Source: a virus. Taken from it: a stretch of DNA of 22,449 nucleotides. Below the pieces are notes generated by a model that saw nothing but the letters and a program-made list of their open reading frames with translations, did not search any database and was not told the DNA's origin. Location: positions 1 through 22,449 of IMG/VR virus record IMGVR_UViG_3300031787_000907; one strand, written 5' to 3'. Below, one piece after another: positions 13,294 to 21,545 of the stretch (its first letter is position 1; every line of letters begins with the position of its first letter). Both the position numbers and the translations under genes were made by a program.

Positions 13294-14144
13294 GGATTCT
13301 CCAGAGCGTCGATACGAGCTTCTAGAGCAGCGATCTGTGAGAGCGCATTATTAAGAGCATTCGTTAATACATTGATTGTGTTTGAAGACGCGCCTGTTAC
13401 GTTTACGACAACTAGATCGTTTTCGTTTAGGTCACCAAGTTCTGATTTCGTAACAAGAAGCGGAGCTGTATTACCACCTCCTCCAGCAACTGTTCCAGCT
13501 TGCCATTTACCAGTCGCTGAGTTATAGACAAGTGCTTGACCATTGCTCGCGTTCTTCAAGCTGGTATAATCAACGTCATCGAGTTTGTGAAGATTGACTT
13601 CACCAGATCCAGAACTACGACCAAGACCCATTGCGGCAGAAAATGCGATACGCGAGATGCGCTTTTCTGCGCCGTCAAGAAACTGCTCTACTTCTTTGCG
13701 AAGCGGAGTGATATCAGCCATAGGTCCGACTGGACCAACTGGACCTACCGGACCGCGCTCACCTGGATCACCCTTATCACCTCTGTCTCCCTTTTCGCCT
13801 TTCTCGCCGCGAATACCAATCTCGCCTTGTTCACCAATAAGACCGCGTGGACCAATATCACCTTTGTTACCTTTTGGACCACGTCGACCTTCAGGTCCAC
13901 GCAAGCGAACTTCCTTCAGCTCCAACACTCCGTTAGACTCTGAAAGAGTTTTGATTTGTTCTAGGATTTCGCGCTTGATTTCGTTTGCTTCTTGTTTGGC
14001 AAACTTGGAAGAGATAGAAAGTATTTTAGCCTTTTCTACTTCAGATATGCTATTTTCGAGTAGATTTTTGCGTAGTTCTTCCGCTTCTGCCTTAGCGAAC
14101 TTGGCAGCTATGGAAAGAATCTGAGCTTTTTCTAACTCTTTCAT
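13290..14144 (-). CDS. Collagen-like coiled-coil virion protein (284 aa)
   Basis: The protein has three parts. Residues 5-65 are two tandem helical repeats of 32 aa (EKAQILSIAAKFAK and EKAKILSISSKFAK at the starts). Residues 83-142 are 20 uninterrupted Gly-X-Y triplets, many charged (GEKGEKGDRGDKGDPGER) and ending in GPVGPVGPVGPM; such phage collagen repeats form trimeric rods. Residues about 180-284 include GSGEVNLHKLDDVDYTSLKN, a segment I recall from cyanophage-type fibre proteins, and a C-terminal coiled coil (ALNNALSQIAALEARIDALE) that could drive trimerisation. The gene starts two bases after the gp20 stop with only a weak GGAT-type ribosome site, so it may depend on translation from the portal gene. 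Probably a trimeric fibre or whisker at head or neck; inferred. Confidence 0.9.
   Translation of the reverse strand: MKELEKAQILSIAAKFAKAEAEELRKNLLENSISEVEKAKILSISSKFAKQEANEIKREILEQIKTLSESNGVLELKEVRLRGPEGRRGPKGNKGDIGPRGLIGEQGEIGIRGEKGEKGDRGDKGDPGERGPVGPVGPVGPMADITPLRKEVEQFLDGAEKRISRIAFSAAMGLGRSSGSGEVNLHKLDDVDYTSLKNASNGQALVYNSATGKWQAGTVAGGGGNTAPLLVTKSELGDLNENDLVVVNVTGASSNTINVLTNALNNALSQIAALEARIDALENP
13719..13898 (-). repeat. Collagen-like Gly-X-Y coding repeat, 20 triplets
   Basis: Sixty residues (83-142 of the 284-aa protein) follow a strict Gly-X-Y pattern without interruption. The last part is nearly homogeneous at protein level (four GP(V/M) triplets), while the rest is charged with Glu/Asp-Lys/Arg pairs that favour a triple helix without hydroxyproline. 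Confidence 0.95.
13950..14132 (-). repeat. Tandem 32-aa helical repeat at the N-terminus of the collagen-like protein
   Basis: Residues 5-36 and 37-65 align with EKA(Q/K)ILSI(A/S)(A/S)KFAK(A/Q)EA at their starts; the corresponding DNA segments are also visibly similar, pointing to a local duplication. Confidence 0.85.
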
Positions 14145-14146
14145 TT

Positions 14147-15907
14147 TTAGATAGCATCCTTGATCTCTTCTTCCACGTCGTCAAGATCTTCTTTAGAAAC
14201 CTTTTCAATAGCACGAGTCATGCTTTCGATGAGCTTCTTATCTTCTTCTGTTAATATTTTAGGAATGAAAGGAACGGTTTCTTCTTTCGCCGTTACTTTC
14301 TTTGTGCCAGAAGTATCATTCTTGACTCTAATTTCAACTTTTTGTGGCGTTGATTTTTCTTTTTGTGGTTGCGTGTTAGCTATATTCTGATCATTGTTTT
14401 GCTGCTGCTCTGCGTTAGCCTCAGCTTCAGCCTGACCCTCAATAGCCATCTGCTGATCCATTTCTTTCATCTCGTCTTCAGTTTGACGAAGAACGTTCTT
14501 ACGAATCCACTCGACTGAGTAATACTTACCAACGTATGCGTCAACAACACCAAGAACAGCAAGACGATTATTCATCATATCCTGTTCTTTGATTTCAGCG
14601 TAGTAGTTGTCACGCTGGAAATCATACTTGATATCGTTCTTCATATCCTTCCACTCTTCGCGGGTCATTACACCCTTGAGGAGCAGTTGGATTTCTAACA
14701 GATTATCAAACAGATGTGTAAAACGATCGCGCAGACGCTCAACGAACTTGGCATACTTTACTTCGTCGCGTGTGATTTCACCTGAACGACCAAGCGAGAA
14801 CTGACCGTCTGGTTCAAGGCGCGAGATAGGAACTGACAGAGACTTGTAGAGCTTCTTGCGGAAGTAGTCTACGTCATCCATCTGCCCAAGATTCTCACCG
14901 CCAGGCAACGTGGTAATTTCTGTACCACGTCCACCCTCGCGGCGTGGGAGCCAATAATCCTCAAGCATAGTCATGAACTTACGAGCGTCTTTGATTTCGC
15001 CGTTGTTCGCATCGTAGACCAGACGATTTTTGTGACGAACCATCATGTCGCGAACATACTGTTCAGCTTTTGCTTTGGGAAGATTACCAACGTCAATGTA
15101 GAAGATACGACGCTCGGGAGCGCGCGCGAGACGATAGATAACTACCGCGTCTTCGAGCATACGCAACTGATTAAGTGGCTTGATCGCTTTGTGTAGATGC
15201 GAAAGAACCATGCGATTGCGAGCGTCAAGCAAACCGCTGTGAACGTAGCAGATAGCATCTTTCGAAATCTTTACACCCTGTGTGAGCGTACCAGATGAAA
15301 GACCTGCTGGATTGAAGAGATAGTATTCTTCGTATGGAGGAGCAATCAGCTTAGAGTTCTGCCCAACAACTGGCGTTCTCTTGATTGGCTGACGAATCTT
15401 GCGGATACGACGAGGATCGATGTAACGCAGCTCTTGAATGCCCTTGCGAGGCTGAGCTGTGTCAATCATGATGTGATAGAACAAACGACCGTCGATATAC
15501 CAACGACGGAAGATTTCATAAGCCATGCTATTAAAGTCGAGCAGAGTTAGAATTTCATTGAACTCTTCTTCAATGCGCTTCTTGATGCTGTCTGGCTGTT
15601 CTAGTTTGTCGAGATTGAGTGAGACTGGATCATCATGTTCATTTGAGATGATGGCTTCATTAACAACGTCATCGACAGCAGACTCGCACTCTGGATACAT
15701 CGACATTTCGCGATATCGAGTTACGAGTTCTGCTTCGTTCTTAGCTGTACCTTCTAGATCAACATACGTTCCATATGCGCCACCAGGCGCGACTTCCATC
15801 GCGCCGTCAAGATTAGGAGGTGGGGCAAATGAAGGGATTTGGACTGCTTGCTTTTCAGCAACGTCGTTGTCCCTTCCAATGCGGAAGCCAAATAATTCGA
15901 TCGCCAT
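14147..15907 (-). CDS. 20: Portal vertex protein gp20
   Basis: This 586-aa protein is the T4-type portal: a dodecameric ring at one capsid vertex that nucleates head assembly, binds the gp17 motor and later joins the neck. Family segments include YREMSMYPECESAVDDVVNE (about 65-84), FRRWYIDGRLFYH (133-145), RYIDPRRIRKIR and, about residues 363-385, FSLGRSGEITRDEVKYAKF, which matches the T4 block with TITRDELKFSRF. T4 gp20 is 524 aa; the extra length is a C-terminal low-complexity tail (about 490-586) rich in Gln, Glu and Lys, likely disordered. AAGGAA precedes the ATG, and a near-consensus late promoter lies about 18 bases upstream. The collagen-like gene begins two bases after the stop. Confidence 0.97.
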   Translation of the reverse strand: MAIELFGFRIGRDNDVAEKQAVQIPSFAPPPNLDGAMEVAPGGAYGTYVDLEGTAKNEAELVTRYREMSMYPECESAVDDVVNEAIISNEHDDPVSLNLDKLEQPDSIKKRIEEEFNEILTLLDFNSMAYEIFRRWYIDGRLFYHIMIDTAQPRKGIQELRYIDPRRIRKIRQPIKRTPVVGQNSKLIAPPYEEYYLFNPAGLSSGTLTQGVKISKDAICYVHSGLLDARNRMVLSHLHKAIKPLNQLRMLEDAVVIYRLARAPERRIFYIDVGNLPKAKAEQYVRDMMVRHKNRLVYDANNGEIKDARKFMTMLEDYWLPRREGGRGTEITTLPGGENLGQMDDVDYFRKKLYKSLSVPISRLEPDGQFSLGRSGEITRDEVKYAKFVERLRDRFTHLFDNLLEIQLLLKGVMTREEWKDMKNDIKYDFQRDNYYAEIKEQDMMNNRLAVLGVVDAYVGKYYSVEWIRKNVLRQTEDEMKEMDQQMAIEGQAEAEANAEQQQNNDQNIANTQPQKEKSTPQKVEIRVKNDTSGTKKVTAKEETVPFIPKILTEEDKKLIESMTRAIEKVSKEDLDDVEEEIKDAI

Positions 15908-15924
15908 TAATTTTCCTTCAACTT

Positions 15925-15932
15925 AATTTATA
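15925..15932 (-). promoter_or_regulatory. Possible late promoter upstream of gp20 (TATAAATT)
   Basis: In the 42-base gap between gp19 and gp20 the minus strand reads TTTTGTTATAAATTAAG, one base off the T4 late core and with a T-rich lead-in. It lies 17 bases before the gp20 ATG, a very short leader. Confidence 0.45.
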
Positions 15933-15949
15933 ACAAAACGGCGATCAAA

Positions 15950-16558
15950 TTACTCGTTGATCACCCTACCGTTAACGTCAGCGTCAACAGTCCAGTAATC
16001 GTAGGCAAACTCTACAGTGAATTCTTCGATAGCATCAGTTGTTTCCCAATTCAGTTCGATGTTACCAACGTTTACTGGGAAGATGTTAATGAATGAATAT
16101 TCGCGAGTTGGAATAGCAGCATCGCCTGATGTAGTACCGCCAGCGAACACGCCCGTCTTAGCATAATGACGAACTGTAGCTGTTGTGCGATACGAAGCGA
16201 GACCCTGCTCAGTGATTACTGATGGATTACGAAGATTGTTTTCGTGTGAGTTGATGAATGAGCTCCAGAGTTCGAAAGCGTTACGAACCAGGAAGTCTTC
16301 ATCATTGAGAACTGTAACCGTCCAGTTTTCGAACGTGCGGTTACCAGCCATCTTTACCTTACGACCAAAGTAAGGGACTTCGATAGTGCCTACTGAAGAT
16401 GTTGGAATCGAAGTAGCCTTACATACGAACGTAAATTGCTGTTCAGCTGTTGGCTCTGCGATACCTGCTGGGAGCGTCAAGAACACCTCAAAGAGAGATG
16501 CTCTTGCGCCACCATATGGTAATCCTCTTGCGGCGAACGTAGATACATTAAAGGGCAT
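15950..16558 (-). CDS. 19: Tail tube protein gp19
   Basis: This 202-aa protein is the T4-type tail tube subunit, which stacks as hexameric rings inside the gp18 sheath. Support is from order (directly after the sheath gene) and from segments typical of the family: FEVFLTLP near residue 23, FVCKATSIPTSSVGTIEVPY (about 44-63), the tube-inner strand FGRKVKMAGNRTFENWTVTV and NDEDFLVRNAFELWSSFINS. T4 gp19 is 163 aa, so this one is longer, with an insertion around residues 125-160 (TATVRHYAKTGVFAGGTTSG). GGGAG lies upstream of the ATG; the gap to gp18 is 40 bases and contains no clear promoter core, so it is probably expressed with gp18. Confidence 0.93.
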   Translation of the reverse strand: MPFNVSTFAARGLPYGGARASLFEVFLTLPAGIAEPTAEQQFTFVCKATSIPTSSVGTIEVPYFGRKVKMAGNRTFENWTVTVLNDEDFLVRNAFELWSSFINSHENNLRNPSVITEQGLASYRTTATVRHYAKTGVFAGGTTSGDAAIPTREYSFINIFPVNVGNIELNWETTDAIEEFTVEFAYDYWTVDADVNGRVINE

Positions 16559-16598
16559 TAGTTTTTCTCCCTATCCTTTCTGATATTTAGTCCGCCGA

Positions 16599-18551
16599 TT
16601 AGAACTTTCCTACAACTTCAGTGAAGTCAACACCCGTGCGAACTGCTACGAAGTTGAGCTGGATGAAGTTGATTGAACGAGCTGGCTTGATGTAGATATC
16701 ACCGATGAACTCGTTGCGGTCAATAACTTCTGGCGTATTGTTTGTTTCGTCACAAACAACACGGAAGTCTGTGATACCACGACGACCCTGAACGTCACGC
16801 AGGAATGGTTCTACAAGAGCCTTGAACTGAGCACGAGTGAACGCATCGTTGAACTCGAACAGAGTATACTTGGCTGCTGTAGCGATTGCCTTTTCCAGAA
16901 CAATGAACAGACGACGAACGTTGATACGGTCAAAAGCAGATGGCTTTGTGAGCATCGTCTTATCACCGAACAGGATAGTTCCTTCGCCTGGGAATGTTGT
17001 GATTGGATTGACACCAGCCTTGTAGAGGGCGTCACGTTCAGACTTATTAGGATTGAACGCCAACTTAATAACATTCTTAATCTGTCCGCGGTTGAAACCT
17101 GCTGGTGAGTACCAAGGATCACGCTCGATATCCGTGCGAACCATTGTACCAGCAGTGTCGCCGTTGCAAGGAACGTAGCGGAAGAGATCGTTATACTTGT
17201 CGTACTGATACTTCCATCCAGAATCCATTACTGCGTAAGAAGTTGAGATACCAATTTGGTTTTTAAACGCGATGATACTATCTACTTCTGCACCAGCATA
17301 TCCAGAGTTATTCACGACGTCAGCTTGACGTGGCGAGAAGATAGCAATACAGTCTTTACGATACTCAGTGATGTTATTGATGATATGAATAGGAACAGTC
17401 GAAGTAGAGTGTCCGCCACCAAGAATCAACGAAACGTCAACAGATTCTGCAGACTTAAACAGATTGTATCCGTTGATGTAATCTGCAGCACGTGGCTGTG
17501 CTCCGTCACGCCCGTTGTAGAGAGTAAAGTTAACTGGCTTGTTGGTTGTTCCAGTTCCGCTGTTATGATTTACAGCAGATGTAACAGATCTTGTTGTGAT
17601 ACCTGTGACGTGTGCAGCCCACCACAGCCAACGTGAATTCTTATTGACGTAGTTCGAATAGTGAATAGTTGTTCCGTCTTCACTATGTGCGTTAGATGCT
17701 TTCGACAGAGCAGGAAACACTTCAAGAATCGTATCTGCAACGCCAGTAATACCACCGAGATTGTCGACAACTACAACATGCATTTCGTCGTTTGATCCGC
17801 CATACTGAGCAGCTTCTGCTGAAGTACCTGGAGCAGATGGTGCGTAGTTGTAGTATTCCCAACGACGAGTTACTGAAGTTTGACCAGCTACTGTGTTGCC
17901 AACATATGCACTAGAAAGCGTAAGTGATGTTGCGTTTGTGATCGTAGAAACTTGACATTGAATCTTATCGGGACCAATCAGGAGAATGTCGCCTTGAGCA
18001 ATCTGATTGCTAAAGTTTGTTCCAGCACCGGTTACGGCTACAGAGTTGTTTGAAACAGAAACAGCTCCAGTTAGCGTGCTTTCGTAAGCGTTGGCTGACA
18101 AGCAAACAGAAACGCGAAGATTGTTACCGAGAACGCCCGGATACTTAGCAACCCAAGCTCCAACGCCTGTGATGCCATTTGAATAGTTAGCATCGTAATC
18201 ATCTTCATTCTTGATGATTGTGTTTGTTGTATTTGATTGGTTTGCGATAGCGTTTCTTGCGCGAGATGTGTTCGAAGACTTCGTGCCGCCTTCGTTGATA
18301 ACACGGACTGTATAGAGAGCGTTTCCGTATGCAAGGAAGTTAGCAGCTGTGAAAAAGTCTACAGCTGTATTTGTATTTGGCTGATAGAATTGCTTTGCGA
18401 GCGTATCTTCTGTATCAAGAAGGACGCGCTGTCCTACTGGACCCCACTTAAAGTGACCAGCGAATGCACCAGTTGTCGTGCTAACGGCAGGGATAATCGT
18501 TGTGAGATCGATCTCACTGACATTAACTCCTGGAGAAACTTGGAAACCCAT
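16599..18551 (-). CDS. 18: Contractile tail sheath protein gp18
   Basis: This 650-aa protein forms the contractile sheath around the tail tube; T4 gp18 is 659 aa. The N-terminus MGFQVSPGVNVSEIDLTTI carries the sheath family's PGVxVxExD motif, followed by GAFAGHFKWGPVGQRVLL. A beta-rich insertion lies around residues 160-225. The conserved C-terminal domain has RINVRRLFIVLEKAIATAAK (about 540-560), FEFNDAFTRAQFKALVEPFL and IYIKPARSINFIQLNFVAVR, which carry the inter-subunit handshake strands in this family. AAGGAG is nine bases before the ATG, and a strong late promoter lies 61 bases upstream, fitting the large amounts of sheath needed. It is followed by gp19 after 40 bases. Confidence 0.97.
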   Translation of the reverse strand: MGFQVSPGVNVSEIDLTTIIPAVSTTTGAFAGHFKWGPVGQRVLLDTEDTLAKQFYQPNTNTAVDFFTAANFLAYGNALYTVRVINEGGTKSSNTSRARNAIANQSNTTNTIIKNEDDYDANYSNGITGVGAWVAKYPGVLGNNLRVSVCLSANAYESTLTGAVSVSNNSVAVTGAGTNFSNQIAQGDILLIGPDKIQCQVSTITNATSLTLSSAYVGNTVAGQTSVTRRWEYYNYAPSAPGTSAEAAQYGGSNDEMHVVVVDNLGGITGVADTILEVFPALSKASNAHSEDGTTIHYSNYVNKNSRWLWWAAHVTGITTRSVTSAVNHNSGTGTTNKPVNFTLYNGRDGAQPRAADYINGYNLFKSAESVDVSLILGGGHSTSTVPIHIINNITEYRKDCIAIFSPRQADVVNNSGYAGAEVDSIIAFKNQIGISTSYAVMDSGWKYQYDKYNDLFRYVPCNGDTAGTMVRTDIERDPWYSPAGFNRGQIKNVIKLAFNPNKSERDALYKAGVNPITTFPGEGTILFGDKTMLTKPSAFDRINVRRLFIVLEKAIATAAKYTLFEFNDAFTRAQFKALVEPFLRDVQGRRGITDFRVVCDETNNTPEVIDRNEFIGDIYIKPARSINFIQLNFVAVRTGVDFTEVVGKF

Positions 18552-18612
18552 CGGACTTATCTCCTTTTATGTAACGAAGTATGTTTCTTCGCGCCTTAAA
18601 TCCTACTCGTTT

Positions 18613-18620
18613 TATTTATA
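18613..18620 (-). promoter_or_regulatory. T4-type late promoter upstream of gp18
   Basis: The minus strand reads CGTTTTTTATAAATAAAACG: an exact TATAAATA core within an AT-rich, nearly palindromic flank. It lies in the 83-base gap between gp17 and gp18, the longest intergenic gap in the window, and 61 bases before the gp18 ATG. It shares TTTTATAAATA with the sites before gp22 and the gp67-like gene. Confidence 0.88.
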
Positions 18621-18634
18621 AAAAACGGACTTTA

Positions 18635-20260
18635 TTACCAAATACGGCCGTCGTTGAACCCGCCGTCGAGTGATGGATCGTCTCCACCCTCCATAGATTG
18701 AGTCACTCCACCGTCATCTAAGAATCCAGCGGGAAGGAGATCATCATGGACTTCTTTCATGTTCTCTTGAGCTAAACTGCGACGAACGTCACTATTAGTC
18801 AAATCTTTGAAGTAAGGCTGCGTAACAAGCCATCCAAATAGAACTAAAGTCATAGCCAAATCGTCATGACTACCTTCTTCAGCCTTATATGTGTCTTTTG
18901 TCTCTACGAAAGTCGTTAGCTCTTCGATCGTATCGAAATCAGTTATAAGAAGTTTATCGCTTTCGACGATAGTTTTTAAGTTCGAGCATCCAATCTTCTT
19001 AACTGATTTGGTTGTTCTAATACCAAAAGCTGATCTAGAGCTAAACCCGCCACCGACTTTGACGTTCTTGTTCTTGCTGAACGTAGCAATCACGTTTTCA
19101 TATTCAAGATCCATGAACAGAGAGTTAACAACTTGCTGACCAATGTTATTCGTTTCGCCTAATACCCATGCGTTGTTATACATCTTGCAGAATCGATAGA
19201 TCACATCAGGAAACATTAGCGGAGTGATCTCACGGCTTCGATACTTAGCCACTTGCTTATATGGGAACTGCGTGACGTCAAAGATAGATAACGCGGAGTA
19301 GTCTCCTCCTACGCCTTCAGAAACGTCAAACACACATATGTATAGTTTGCGTGGATTCGGGAGCTCATACATATCGAGTCCGAACTTATCTTTATCTGGC
19401 TTAGTCCAGGCTAGCTGTCTCAGTTTCAGTGGATGGATCAGAGTATGTGACGAACCGATGAACTCGCACTCAAACTCCTGACGGAACTGCTCTTCGCTGG
19501 TGTTAGCGATGGTTTGCTTGCGCCAGTTTTCATCGCGACCAGGAACGTCTGACCAGTGAATCTCGATAGGCTTATACTCACTTCGCCCTTCTGTAGCATC
19601 AACCCACATCTTGAAGAAGTGATTCATACCATTTGGCGTAGACACGATAATGATCTTTGTCGTGGTACCAGACGAAATCGTAGGATACGTCGACGCGAAA
19701 AACTGATCAGCAAGGTTACGCTGCACGAACGCGAACTCGTCGAGGAAGATCAGGTTATACGATCCACCGCGGATGGCGCTCGACGAAGTAGCAGCAGCTA
19801 CAACCTTGGAGCCGTTCTCTAGTTCGATGTTACCCTTGTTCCATGTAACAACACCTTGCTGAAGGAACTTAGGTAGATATTCGTATGCGAGCTGCAACTT
19901 AGCGAGCAGGTCTCGCGCGAGCGCGCCCTTGTTCGCGAGGATTGCTACGTTCTGCTGATCTGTGAATAGAATGAGCCAAAGGATGTATGCAACCGACGTT
20001 GTAGACTTACCAACCTGACGAGGGAGCTTGCAGATAGAAAAGCGATTGTTGGCGAACGTATGAAGCATCTTCGCCTGGAAGTCCCACATACGAAACGGGA
20101 TCAAGCCTTGATCGACGTTAACGATTCTGATATAAGTTCTGGCGAAATACTCTACGTCCTTAGCACACTTAATGTATTCATCAACTTCTTCTTTAGTATA
20201 ATGATGAATGACACCAGCAGCTTTAAGATTAGGATTACCAAGATACGTTTTAACGCCCAT
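18635..20260 (-). CDS. 17: Large terminase subunit gp17 (packaging ATPase and nuclease)
   Basis: gp17 is the motor that translocates DNA into the prohead through gp20 and cuts the concatemer. I prefer ATG 20260 (541 aa); a GTG one codon upstream is also in frame. Numbering from the GTG, the ATPase domain has the Walker A-like loop LPRQVGKST (80-88; T4 has SRQLGKT), Walker B NLIFLDEFAF (170-179) with Asp175-Glu176, and coupling motif STPNG (208-212). The nuclease domain has Asp313 in VFDVSEGVGGDYSAL, Glu370 in VLGETNNIG and Asp467/468 in EEGSHDDLAM, matching the T4 acidic triad region. T4 gp17 is 610 aa; this one has a shorter N-terminus. Gp16 stop and gp17 ATG overlap as TGATG. No intron or intein is seen. 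Confidence 0.97.
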   Translation of the reverse strand: MGVKTYLGNPNLKAAGVIHHYTKEEVDEYIKCAKDVEYFARTYIRIVNVDQGLIPFRMWDFQAKMLHTFANNRFSICKLPRQVGKSTTSVAYILWLILFTDQQNVAILANKGALARDLLAKLQLAYEYLPKFLQQGVVTWNKGNIELENGSKVVAAATSSSAIRGGSYNLIFLDEFAFVQRNLADQFFASTYPTISSGTTTKIIIVSTPNGMNHFFKMWVDATEGRSEYKPIEIHWSDVPGRDENWRKQTIANTSEEQFRQEFECEFIGSSHTLIHPLKLRQLAWTKPDKDKFGLDMYELPNPRKLYICVFDVSEGVGGDYSALSIFDVTQFPYKQVAKYRSREITPLMFPDVIYRFCKMYNNAWVLGETNNIGQQVVNSLFMDLEYENVIATFSKNKNVKVGGGFSSRSAFGIRTTKSVKKIGCSNLKTIVESDKLLITDFDTIEELTTFVETKDTYKAEEGSHDDLAMTLVLFGWLVTQPYFKDLTNSDVRRSLAQENMKEVHDDLLPAGFLDDGGVTQSMEGGDDPSLDGGFNDGRIW

Positions 20261-20673
20261 CACTTCCTACCATTGATTAGCTGCTGAAGTTCAGCTGCGT
20301 TTCCCACGAATATAGCGTTCTGCGCTTGCACCGACTGAGGAGCTTTCTCGTCTTCTACTTTCTTAAGATCTTTCAATTTCTTTTGGATGTCAAGTAGATC
20401 TTTGTTAGCGTCAACCAGCGTCTTGATAAGACCTCCGACGACTTCAAATGCTCTTGGGTGCTCTGAGCTTTTTGCGACGAGCAATGCTTCTTCCAGGGCA
20501 TCATTACCTTTGTGAATGATCTGATGCAAGTTATTGCGCGCTGTAGCAAAGTCATCATCAATGTTAGCATTCTCATTAACCTCTATAGGCGCTACAGGTT
20601 GAACCATAGGCGGTGAATCTGGTAAGTTTAAGGCTTGCTCTACACTAATTTCGAAGTTGGTCTTATCACTCAT
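20260..20673 (-). CDS. 16: Small terminase subunit gp16
   Basis: This 137-aa protein is the DNA-recognition partner of gp17, which forms a ring and stimulates gp17 ATPase at packaging initiation. The central helical hairpin typical of T4-type gp16 is visible: DDFATARNNLHQIIHKGNDA (about 41-60), LEEALLVAKSSEHPRAFEVV and LIKTLVDANKDLLDIQKKLK. The first 40 residues are acidic and Pro-rich, probably flexible, and the C-terminal 25 residues (ending LQQLINGRK) may contact gp17. T4 gp16 is 164 aa. Its ATG overlaps the gp15 stop (ATGA) and its stop overlaps the gp17 start (TGATG), giving tight coupling across the three genes. Confidence 0.94.
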   Translation of the reverse strand: MSDKTNFEISVEQALNLPDSPPMVQPVAPIEVNENANIDDDFATARNNLHQIIHKGNDALEEALLVAKSSEHPRAFEVVGGLIKTLVDANKDLLDIQKKLKDLKKVEDEKAPQSVQAQNAIFVGNAAELQQLINGRK

Positions 20674-21545
20674 TGATCTTGTCCTGTTACAGGATTATAC
20701 TTTCTGCCGTCTGTATAGAAGAACGTATTAGAGCAGAATCCATAATCATCGTCAGCGTCAATCTGTGTATATGGAACAGAAGCTGCGCTATTGGTTGTTG
20801 GGCTGCCGTTTGCGAGCAATCCTGGCTGTATAACGATACGCGAACTACGCCCAGTTTGAGCAACGTCTTCCAGCGTGATCTTGTTACCCACGTTTGAAGT
20901 AACAATACCAAAGTCGATTTGTGAACGCTTGATAATACCCTGGCGGCGAACTGGACCGTAGAAGTATGCTTTCACAGTAAAGTCGAATGTATAGATTAAA
21001 GCGCGGCGAGTTTCGAAGTCGCCTTCGTATGCGTCTTCGATAGACACTGTATTGAGAATCGTAGGAATATCCTGAGTAATGCTCGTTTGCGGAATGATGC
21101 GCAAGCTGTTAGTCCACTCAGGACCAAAGTAAGGTACGATCTGCTCAAGGATCTGCGCACCGTCATCTGCGTTACGAACATACGCATACAGATTGAACTG
21201 TAGATCATATGGGACTGGCGCATAGTTGAAGTCTAGCTTATCCTCGTCAGTTGTAACCTTTACGTTACGATTGTGTGCGTTCAAGCGACGCGTACCGTCA
21301 TAGTTGAGCGTCGTCATTTCAAAGCTCATGATAGGTAACTGAATGGCTACCTGCTGATCTAGCGCAGGATCTTGTGTGATACGAACAAGAAACTTTTCTT
21401 TTGGTGCATACGAAAGCGGAACAGCGATCGCACCTACGTTAGTACCTGCTGCATCGTAGCGACGAACGACGAGATCGTTGAACATGTTGCCAAACATGAT
21501 AACGTATCTGCGAATCGACTGATGGTAGAACTGTGATCCAAACAT
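20670..21545 (-). CDS. 15: Tail sheath stabiliser / tail terminator gp15
   Basis: This 291-aa protein corresponds to T4 gp15 (272 aa), the hexameric ring that caps the finished tail, stabilises the sheath and binds the neck. Evidence is the N-terminal segment HQSIRRYVIMFGNMFNDLVV (8-27), the block VPLSYAPKEKFLVRITQDPA (42-61), RLNAHNRN and the long middle strand region VPYDLQFNLYAYVRNADDGA followed by IVPYFGP, all recalled from gp15 of T4-like phages. Order between gp14 and gp16 is canonical. The C-terminal 70 residues (NKITLEDVAQTGRSSRIVIQ onward) are less conserved. Gene junctions: start overlaps the gp14 stop region at 21545, and the stop overlaps gp16. Confidence 0.94.
   Translation of the reverse strand: MFGSQFYHQSIRRYVIMFGNMFNDLVVRRYDAAGTNVGAIAVPLSYAPKEKFLVRITQDPALDQQVAIQLPIMSFEMTTLNYDGTRRLNAHNRNVKVTTDEDKLDFNYAPVPYDLQFNLYAYVRNADDGAQILEQIVPYFGPEWTNSLRIIPQTSITQDIPTILNTVSIEDAYEGDFETRRALIYTFDFTVKAYFYGPVRRQGIIKRSQIDFGIVTSNVGNKITLEDVAQTGRSSRIVIQPGLLANGSPTTNSAASVPYTQIDADDDYGFCSNTFFYTDGRKYNPVTGQDQ

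Noticed and set aside
13594-14124. Open plus-strand frame of 176 codons with a proline-rich GPTGPTGP-like translation
   Set aside because: It is the antisense shadow of the collagen-like Gly-X-Y gene; glycine and proline codons are reverse complements, so the pattern arises automatically. The sense-strand frame has proper context and coiled-coil flanks.
15943-15962. Inverted repeat GATCAA/TTGATC around the gp19 stop codon as a terminator
   Set aside because: The stem is only six base pairs, AT-rich, with an eight-base loop, and the T-run that follows on the minus strand is separated from it; expected by chance.
18635-20260. Interruption of gp17 by an intron, intein or homing endonuclease, as in some T4-like phages
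   Set aside because: All ATPase and nuclease motifs lie in one continuous frame with normal spacing; no HNH or GIY-YIG gene is present in the window.
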